Positions 58,203 to 64,000 of a DNA stretch of 64,000 nucleotides are shown one piece after another. Origin of the DNA: Opitutia bacterium (lineage in GTDB: Bacteria; Verrucomicrobiota; Verrucomicrobiia; Opitutales; Opitutaceae); contig JACPPI010000009.1 in assembly GCA_016190985.1 (NCBI GenBank), positions 85,577-149,576 on the forward strand. Reading direction: 5' to 3'. A program made the position numbers and the translations under genes. The notes beneath the pieces were generated by a model. That model was not told the DNA's origin and did no database searches. It saw only the letters and a list, made by a program, of their open reading frames with translations. Within the stretch, counting starts at the first letter, position 1. The number at the start of each line of letters is the position of its first letter.

Positions 58203-59612
58203 ATGCACCGCCCGGCCTGCCTTTTCTCCCTGCTCGCCCTCCTGCCCGGTTGCGCGTCACGGCCCGAGGCGCTGCTCATCATCGCCGGCGACCAGCACTC
58301 GGCCTACGAGCGCACGGCGCAGGTCGTCGCGACGGTCGACCGGCTCAAGGCCGGGCACCCGGGCCTGCCGATGGCCGTCCTGCTCAACGGCGACACGCTC
58401 GAATACGGCAACATCGTCGCGCGCCGCAGCGCGGGCGCGGTGGACTTCGCGATGTTCGCCGCCCTCGCCCGCCGCGCGCCCACCGTCGTCAACCTCGGCA
58501 ACCACGAGCCGGAATTCCATGACGTCGCCGAGACCGTGGCACGGCTCCGGGCGACGGGGGCTCTGGTCGTCAGCAACCTCAACAACCGCGCCACGGGCCG
58601 GCCCTTCGCGCCCGCCACGGTGAAAATCAAGCTGGGTTCGGCGGAAGCCGCGGTGGTCGGCGTGGCGACGGACGACCTCGCGACCTACCGCGTGGCAATC
58701 AGGCCCACACTGGACTTGGCCGACCCCGTGGTCTGGGCGCGGAAGAATTTCCCCACACTGTTTGAGATGGAGCGCGTTGCCCCCAACGCGCTGAATGATG
58801 ACCGCCCGCCGGGAAAGCGCCTTGGGGGCAAGGCGCTCCACCCGCGGCCAGTCGTGCTCAGCCATGCCGGCATCAAGGCGGACCGCGGCATCATGCCGCT
58901 CGTGCCCGCCGGCACGCTCTTCGCCGGGGCGCACGATCACCAGCGCTTCGTGCATCCGTTCGCACGCGGCACCTACGTCCACTCCGGCTCCTGGAACGAA
59001 TACCTCACGCTCGCGTGGCTGCACCGCGATGCGGCCGGCGCCCCGCGCTGGGTGCTGGAGCAGGTCTTCATCCCGACCGACGGCCCGGCGGATCCGGAAC
59101 TCGCCGCGCTCATCCGCGAGACCCGGCAAAAGCACCTGACGCCCGACGATCTGGCGGTCGTGGGCCGTTCGGGCGCCGCGCTCGGTCCGGCCGCCGCCGC
59201 GCGCTTCGTGGCCGGCGCCCTGCGCACCGCCGCCGGGGTGGACGCGGCCTTCATCGGCAACACCACCTTCGGGGCCGGGCTGCCCGCCGGCGACGTCACC
59301 CGCGAGGCCTTCAACGCCTGCGTGCGCTTCGACGGGACGATCTGGACGGCCGAAGTGGACGGGGTCCGGCTGCGCCAGCTCCTGGCCGCCGCCAACCTCG
59401 GACCCGCCACGCCGTTCGCGCAGAGGCGCGGAGAATTTTCCTTCGCCGCCGGACCCGACACAATCGAGCCCGGAAAAACCTATCGCATCGCCACGACCGA
59501 CTGGGGCGCGAAGAACACCGCGCGCTACTTCGGCGAGCCGGCGATCATCTGGCGCGAGCAACCGGCGCTGAAGCTCAAGGCCGCCGTGCTCCCCGCCCTC
59601 GCGCCCCGCTGA
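58203..59612 (+). CDS. metallophosphoesterase/5'-nucleotidase-like lipoprotein with an in-frame palindromic insertion
   Basis: The 469-residue protein has a lipobox (LLPGC, Cys17). Metallophosphatase motifs are AGDQHSAYE near 28, LLNGDTLEYG near 62, NLGNHEPEF near 98, LSHAG near 220 and GAHDHQRF near 241. A 5'-nucleotidase C-terminal domain follows (DAAFIGNTTFGAGLPAGDVT, DGVRLRQLLAAANLG). It probably dephosphorylates nucleotides or related compounds in the envelope. Residues about 189-213 (ERVAPNALNDDRPPGKRLGG in part) are encoded by a two-hairpin palindromic repeat and look like an added surface loop. It is divergent from miaB. Confidence 0.85.
   Translation: MHRPACLFSLLALLPGCASRPEALLIIAGDQHSAYERTAQVVATVDRLKAGHPGLPMAVLLNGDTLEYGNIVARRSAGAVDFAMFAALARRAPTVVNLGNHEPEFHDVAETVARLRATGALVVSNLNNRATGRPFAPATVKIKLGSAEAAVVGVATDDLATYRVAIRPTLDLADPVVWARKNFPTLFEMERVAPNALNDDRPPGKRLGGKALHPRPVVLSHAGIKADRGIMPLVPAGTLFAGAHDHQRFVHPFARGTYVHSGSWNEYLTLAWLHRDAAGAPRWVLEQVFIPTDGPADPELAALIRETRQKHLTPDDLAVVGRSGAALGPAAAARFVAGALRTAAGVDAAFIGNTTFGAGLPAGDVTREAFNACVRFDGTIWTAEVDGVRLRQLLAAANLGPATPFAQRRGEFSFAAGPDTIEPGKTYRIATTDWGAKNTARYFGEPAIIWREQPALKLKAAVLPALAPR
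58769..58839. repeat. two-hairpin palindromic element inserted in frame in a coding gene
   Basis: The left hairpin has AGCGCGTTG (58771-58779) paired with CAACGCGCT (58784-58792). The right hairpin has AGCGCCTTG (58816-58824) paired with CAAGGCGCT (58829-58837). The two 24-base arms are inverted copies of each other, differing by a G-C versus C-G pair at the same stem position. The 71 bases and flanks keep the reading frame. Confidence 0.8.
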
Positions 59613-59665
59613 CCCTCCTCCGGGTCGGGAAAACATCCCCGGGCTTCCGCGATTCCGGCGCCTCG

Positions 59666-59694
59666 GCTGATGTCAACTATTGGTTGACATCAGC
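59666..59694. repeat. perfect palindrome with 12-bp stem
   Basis: GCTGATGTCAAC (59666-59677) pairs with GTTGACATCAGC (59683-59694) around TATTG. It lies in the gap before the gene at 59833. Its centre resembles that of the palindrome inside rlmN (63247-63267 read on the minus strand): both read TGT-n-AAC or AACC, then TATT, then GGTT-n-ACA. Confidence 0.75.
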
Positions 59695-59707
59695 GGACTG
59701 CACGGCG

Positions 59708-59785
59708 CGAAAGATGCACGGGCATGGACCGGGCGAGCCGGAGCGGGCCGGTGGCGGCCCGGCGCCACCCGGGGCGCATCTTTCG
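59708..59785. repeat. 10-bp inverted repeat bounding a 58-bp GC-rich segment
   Basis: CGAAAGATGC (59708-59717) is the reverse complement of GCATCTTTCG (59776-59785). The interior is very GC-rich with smaller pairs such as GGGCCGG/CCGGC. It ends 47 bp before the 59833 start and could be a structured leader, a small RNA or a repeat. Confidence 0.4.
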
Positions 59786-59832
59786 ACAAAACCGCCTCGC
59801 TTCGCCGCCGGGGATGCCTTTGCTGGCAACCC

Positions 59833-61155
59833 ATGGGATTCTTCGACCGCCAGCCCGCCGACCAACCCGAAGCGACCGCCGCCGCCGGTGGCGTCCTGCC
59901 CCAGCTCGCCGCCGCCCGCGAAAAACTGAAGGCCAAGGACGTGCCCGGCGCCATGGCCATCTACGAGGCCGTGCTGGCCGGGGCTGGCGACCGGGCCGAT
60001 GTGCTTGTCACCATCTCGGGCGACCTCGGCACGGCCGGCCAGGTGCCGGAGCTGATCGAGCTGCTCGCCCCGCGCTACGACGCGCAGCGCCACGGCGCGG
60101 CGGCCGGCATCAACCTGCTCCAGGCCTATCTCGTCACGCGCAACGCCGAGGCCGCGCAGCACCTGCTCGACCTGCTCTACGAATTGCAACGGCCCGAACT
60201 GGAGGCGCGCCTCCACGGCTTTTCCAACGCCGTGGCCGAGCTTTTTGTCGCCGAGCACGAGATGGCCGACACGCCGATGCCGGCCGAAGCCGCCAAGGTG
60301 GGTCTCGTCAGCGTCAGCAAGCCCGTGTGGTTTTACGGGCTGGAGAATCTCGCGCCCCACCTGCTGCCGCAGAAGGAGGGCAAGCGCCGCCGCGTGGCCT
60401 TCGCGCAATGCGCCCTGCCCGGCCTGGAAAACGCCGCCGCGCGGGCGGCGCAGCCCGAGGACGCGCTCGGCCGCCTGAGCCGCGGTCTGGCGCTGTGGTG
60501 GGCGGAAACCTTCGCCTGCGCCGCGGGCTACGAGTCGGTCGCCGCCGTGGGCACGTCGGACCGGAAGCACTACGCGCTTTTTCCCGCCGAGTGGGTGGCG
60601 GAGAACGTCCGCCAGCTGAACGACAGCGTGGAAGGCGGGCTCGACTACGTCGTCACCGGCGCGGTGCGGAACCGCCACGAGGATTTCGAATACAGCCTCC
60701 GCATCTGGGAGGTGAAGAAATACCGCGAGCTGAAGGTGTTCACGACGCGCTGGACGCCGTCGACGGCCGACGTGGAGCTGCGGAAATTCCACGAGCTGGT
60801 GCGCGGCTACATGGAGTGGAAGGCGCTGCCGGCGGGGACCGGTCTCGCCTACGCCGCGCCGGTAGCGCCGCTGGCCTACGCGCACGGCCTCGGGGCGGCG
60901 CTGACGTTTTTCCTCGGCGAAAAAGGCGTGCTCGCGCCCGAGCAGGTGCCCGCGGGCCCCGAGCTGCTGCTGGCCGCGGCCCAGGCGAATCCCGACGACG
61001 CACGGGCCCAGCTTGCGCTCGTCTCCGCGCTGCTGCGGCTCAAGGCGCAGGGTGCGCCCCGGCCCCCGGCCGCGCAGCAGCACGCCAGCGCCTGGCTCGC
61101 CTCCCCCGGCGCGCAGGCGGCCGACGTGGCGGCGCTGATCATGAAGCTGGCGTGA
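59833..61155 (+). CDS. hypothetical helical-repeat protein coupled to DNA alkylation repair gene
   Basis: The 440-residue protein has no signal peptide. The N-terminus has VLPQLAAAREKLKAKDVPGA and LLQAYLVTRNAEAAQHLLDL, resembling TPR-like helical repeats. A middle domain has VGLVSVSKPVWFYGLENLAP, VAFAQCALPGLENAA, LALWWAETFACAAGYESVAA and FEYSLRIWEVKKYRELKVFT. I do not recognise the family. Its stop overlaps the GTG start of the next gene, so the two are translationally coupled. A palindrome and an inverted repeat precede it. Confidence 0.75.
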   Translation: MGFFDRQPADQPEATAAAGGVLPQLAAAREKLKAKDVPGAMAIYEAVLAGAGDRADVLVTISGDLGTAGQVPELIELLAPRYDAQRHGAAAGINLLQAYLVTRNAEAAQHLLDLLYELQRPELEARLHGFSNAVAELFVAEHEMADTPMPAEAAKVGLVSVSKPVWFYGLENLAPHLLPQKEGKRRRVAFAQCALPGLENAAARAAQPEDALGRLSRGLALWWAETFACAAGYESVAAVGTSDRKHYALFPAEWVAENVRQLNDSVEGGLDYVVTGAVRNRHEDFEYSLRIWEVKKYRELKVFTTRWTPSTADVELRKFHELVRGYMEWKALPAGTGLAYAAPVAPLAYAHGLGAALTFFLGEKGVLAPEQVPAGPELLLAAAQANPDDARAQLALVSALLRLKAQGAPRPPAAQQHASAWLASPGAQAADVAALIMKLA

Positions 61156-61811
61156 GCGCGGCGGCGGACACGATCATCGCACGGCTGCGCGCGCTCCGCA
61201 GCGCGCGCAACATCGAGGGCATGCGGCGCTTCGGGCTCACAACCCGTTATGAACAGCTCGGGATCAGCGTGGCGACGCTGCGCGAGATGGGCCGGCCTCA
61301 CCGCCGCGACCACGCCCTGGCGCTGGAGCTGTGGGAAAGCGGCGTGAGCGAGGCGATGATCCTGGCGGCTGTCATCGACGATCCGAAACAGGTGACGCGC
61401 GCGCAGATGGAGCGCTGGGTCCGCATGTGCGACAACTGGGGCCACACCGACGCGCTCTGCTTCGGGCTGTCCGACCGCACGCCCTTTGCCGAGGACAAGG
61501 CGCACGCATGGAGCAAGCGGAAGGCGGAGTTCGTGAAGCGCGCCGGCTTCGCGCTGATGGCGGGCCTGGCGGTGCACCGCCAGGAGCTGCCCGACACCGT
61601 GTTTCTGCGCTGCCTGCCGGTCATCCGGCGCGAGGCGGCCGACGAGCGGAATTTTGTGCGCAAGGCCGTGAACTGGGCGCTGCGCCAGATCGGCAAGCGC
61701 AACCCACGGCTGCGGCGGGCGGCCATCGCCGAGGCCCGGCGCATCGCCAGGCTCGACTCCAAGGCCGCGCGCTGGATCGCGCGGGACGCCCTGCGCGAAT
61801 TGGAAAAATAA
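61152..61811 (+). CDS. DNA alkylation repair (AlkD-like HEAT repeat) protein
   Basis: The 219-residue protein starts with GTG 61152 overlapping the upstream stop. It has AlkD/AlkC-like HEAT repeats: YEQLGISVATLREMGRP, ALALELWESGVSEAMILAAV, VRMCDNWGHTDALCFGL and NFVRKAVNWALRQIGKRNPR. The WxxxxNWxHTD and FVRKAVNWALRQIGKR stretches are diagnostic. AlkD removes alkylated bases from DNA. The C-terminus (AARWIARDALRELE) ends the last helix pair. Coupling to the unknown gene suggests a joint function that I cannot name. Confidence 0.9.
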   Translation: MSAAADTIIARLRALRSARNIEGMRRFGLTTRYEQLGISVATLREMGRPHRRDHALALELWESGVSEAMILAAVIDDPKQVTRAQMERWVRMCDNWGHTDALCFGLSDRTPFAEDKAHAWSKRKAEFVKRAGFALMAGLAVHRQELPDTVFLRCLPVIRREAADERNFVRKAVNWALRQIGKRNPRLRRAAIAEARRIARLDSKAARWIARDALRELEK

Positions 61812-61820
61812 TAGGCCCGG

Positions 61821-61845
61821 TAGGAGCGGCTTTAGGCCGCGATTC
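61821..61845. repeat. short palindromic repeat, TAGGAGCGGC family
   Basis: GCGGC (61826-61830) pairs with GCCGC (61836-61840) around TTTAG, in the context TAGGAGCGGCTTTAGGCCGC. It lies between the AlkD-like gene and the 47-bp repeat copy at 61865. It resembles REP-type motifs known from other bacterial genomes. Confidence 0.5.
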
Positions 61846-61864
61846 AGCGGGTGGCCCGGTTTTT

Positions 61865-61911
61865 GTGGGAGCGTGCTTGCACACGACTGTCGCGACCAAG
61901 GTCGCGCCCAC
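61865..61911. repeat. 47-bp palindromic repeat (GTGGGAGCG family), copy 2
   Basis: GTGGGAGCG (61865-61873) faces CGCGCCCAC (61903-61911), with the same interior GACTGTCGCGACCAAGGTCG as the copy at 22427-22473. A GAACCTGTGGG-like flank is on the left in copy 1 and, inverted, on the right here. Confidence 0.85.
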
Positions 61912-61950
61912 AGGTTCTAGCCAAATCAGAGCAGACTTCGGGATATGAGA

Positions 61951-61980
61951 AATAAAAAGGCCCGGTTGAAGGCCGGGCCG
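61951..61980 (-). terminator. rho-independent terminator downstream of the OmpH/Skp gene
   Basis: On the minus strand GGCCCGG (61979-61973) pairs with CCGGGCC (61965-61959) around CCTTCAA, and TTTTTATTT follows. It lies about 56 bp beyond the stop of the minus-strand gene at 62036. Confidence 0.85.
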
Positions 61981-62035
61981 CGGGAGGGATGCGCCTTGCC
62001 GCGCCGAAGGTCCGCCGGAGCGGAACGAAGGCGGG

Positions 62036-62596
62036 TTACGGGTGCTTGGCGTTGAAGTGGGCGATGAAGTCGGCGGTCAGGTCGAGCTCGGGCTTGGCGT
62101 CGATCAGGGCGTCGCCGAGCTTGGCCAGGTCGAAGAGCAGCGAGAGGTCGCGCTCCTGGGCGAAGGCGCGGAGTTCCTTGCCCAGCTCCGCGCTGACCGG
62201 GCCCTGGAGTTCCTGCTGGCGCTTGGCGTAGGCCTGTTGGGCGGCCTGTTGCTTGGTCTGAAGTTCCTGCTGGAGGGCAAGGCCGGCGGTCTCTTTTTCC
62301 GTGATGGCCTTGGCGTTGGCGACCGGGTCGGCGCGGAGCTTGCCGAGCTCGCCGCTGATGGTGCGGAGCTTCTCGGCCAGGAGGTTGAGCTCGCTCTGCT
62401 GGGAGCTGAACTCAAGCTCGAGCGCCTGGAAGACCTTCACCAGCTGCTTGATGCCGGTGGCGGTTTCCAAAAAGGCGCCGCTGTTCACGTAGGCCACGCG
62501 GGCGGGTTCGACGGCCTTGACGACGGGCGTTTTGACGGGTTGGGCCGACAGCGTGACAGCCAGCAGCGGGAGCAGAAGGAGGCGAAAGTATTTCAT
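62036..62596 (-). CDS. OmpH/Skp family periplasmic chaperone
   Basis: The 186-residue protein has a signal peptide (YFRLLLLPLLAVTLSAQ) and the OmpH layout: a first strand VAYVNSGAFLETATGI, a long coiled coil rich in Gln, Glu, Lys and Ala (about 50-145, e.g. LQQELQTKQQAAQQAYAKRQ) and the closing AFAQERDLSLLFDLAKLGDA. Skp proteins hold unfolded outer-membrane proteins during transport. bamA and lpxD, frequent neighbours, are not adjacent here. A terminator follows its stop. Confidence 0.87.
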   Translation of the reverse strand: MKYFRLLLLPLLAVTLSAQPVKTPVVKAVEPARVAYVNSGAFLETATGIKQLVKVFQALELEFSSQQSELNLLAEKLRTISGELGKLRADPVANAKAITEKETAGLALQQELQTKQQAAQQAYAKRQQELQGPVSAELGKELRAFAQERDLSLLFDLAKLGDALIDAKPELDLTADFIAHFNAKHP

Positions 62597-62642
62597 GGGA
62601 AGTTGACTGGTAGGCGTCCGGCCGCCTTTGGCAAAGGTTAAA

Positions 62643-63725
<1,083 letters not shown>

Positions 63726-64000
63726 GGTGGGTTGGACAGAGGCGATGGCCACAAAAAGCACGAAAAACGCAAAGAGATTCAACCGGGGGCAAGGATCACC
63801 AATCGTTCTCTTAATCTTTCTCGTTCTCACGGTTTGAACCCGGTCTGGAGAACGAGAAAGATTAGGGCGTGTATTCAAACCTCGTGGAACCGGATAAAGC
63901 GAGTCGGGTCGAAGGCGCGACTATGATGTATCCGAGTCGATGGGAACTGGCGCAGCCGCTGTGGAAGCGGCTAAAAAAATTAACCTGAGCCGGCGCAAAA
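63726..64000. other. 275-bp repeat-rich region upstream of rlmN to the window edge
   Basis: No convincing gene is seen. It holds an A-rich motif CACAAAAAGCACGAAAAACG (about 63741-63760), the inverted repeat at 63812-63864 and a hairpin at 63954-63972. The rlmN promoter presumably lies here. Open frames of 20-30 codons are due to the repeats. Confidence 0.5.
63812..63864. repeat. 17-bp perfect inverted repeat, cargo-free relative of the IVP-cassette ends
   Basis: TAATCTTTCTCGTTCTC (63812-63828) pairs exactly with GAGAACGAGAAAGATTA (63848-63864) around 19 bases. The CTCTTA-CTTTCTC pattern recalls the ends of the cassette at 56248-56697. A further pair, GGTTTGAA (63831-63838) and TTCAAACC (63874-63881), overlaps it. 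Confidence 0.7.

Noticed and set aside
61814..61925. Short frames with VGATLVATV-type peptides (also near 22440)
   Set aside because: They arise by translating the 47-bp palindromic repeat and occur wherever it is inserted.
63735..63831. 30-codon open frame starting ATGGCCACAAAAAGC upstream of rlmN
   Set aside because: It is made of a repeat-like A-rich motif and one arm of an inverted repeat, with no ribosome-binding site or family.
63954..63972. Hairpin AGCCGCT/AGCGGCT followed by AAAAAAA as a terminator
   Set aside because: The A-run is on the wrong side: neither strand gives stem followed by a T-run.

Overview
The window looks like chromosomal DNA of a high-GC Verrucomicrobiota bacterium, most likely of the Opitutaceae. 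This rests on several features: base composition (mostly well above 60 % GC), a long TonB-dependent receptor followed by starch enzymes, a single-chain glycyl-tRNA synthetase, many secreted proteins with short signal peptides ending in A-Q or A-A, and abundant palindromic interspersed repeats between genes. It is an inference from protein style and gene order, not from a marker gene. No rRNA, tRNA, CRISPR array, prophage or transposase was found.

Layout. 1-5.8 kb: a redox locus with a cyclic-nucleotide-binding/ferredoxin protein (cut by the left edge), a tetraheme cytochrome c, a membrane-anchored flavin/[2Fe-2S] reductase, a one-heme DUF3365 protein, YceI and an Mpo1-like membrane protein. 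6-8.3 kb: a lower-GC BstYI-type restriction-modification pair. 8.3-15.6 kb: glyS, a SWIM-SNF2 ATPase, a scar made of glyS and nucleoside-hydrolase fragments, a frameshifted hypothetical gene and an exported WYL-like protein. 15.6-19.7 kb: a secreted protein, then a translationally coupled CHASE2 cyclase / SH3 / M48 peptidase operon. 19.8-29.4 kb: mainly housekeeping genes (AmpG-like permease, threonine dehydratase, EF-hand protein, RelE-fold protein + pssA, dnaN, gnd, membrane proteins). 29.5-34.4 kb: a four-gene cassette of SGNH/TPR protein, carbamoyltransferase, SxtJ-like protein and DUF5989 protein.

34.4-52.9 kb is devoted to carbohydrates: a xylFGH-type ABC transporter, an amylase-Ig-esterase fusion, a TonB receptor, GH31 alpha-glucosidase, 4-alpha-glucanotransferase, a GPH-type maltoside permease, a small GH13 enzyme and an AraC regulator. 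Read together, oligosaccharides from starch would cross the outer membrane through the receptor, be cut in the periplasm by the GH31/GH13 enzymes, enter through the MFS permease and be processed by MalQ. 53-58 kb is a minus-strand operon miaB - (four-helix-bundle cassette) - membrane protein - gmk - unknown - MBL hydrolase. 58-64 kb carries a metallophosphoesterase lipoprotein, an unknown protein with an AlkD-like DNA repair protein, an OmpH/Skp chaperone and rlmN.

The most unusual features are small. Two palindromic elements lie in frame inside coding genes (58769-58839 in the phosphoesterase, 63247-63267 in rlmN), and related copies sit between genes. A four-helix-bundle gene bounded by perfect 16-bp inverted repeats sits inside the miaB-gmk operon, and a cargo-free inverted repeat of similar type is found near the right edge. 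A GC-dinucleotide run splits one gene into two frames. The SGNH-carbamoyltransferase-SxtJ-DUF5989 cassette is the best candidate for a multi-gene system of unknown product.
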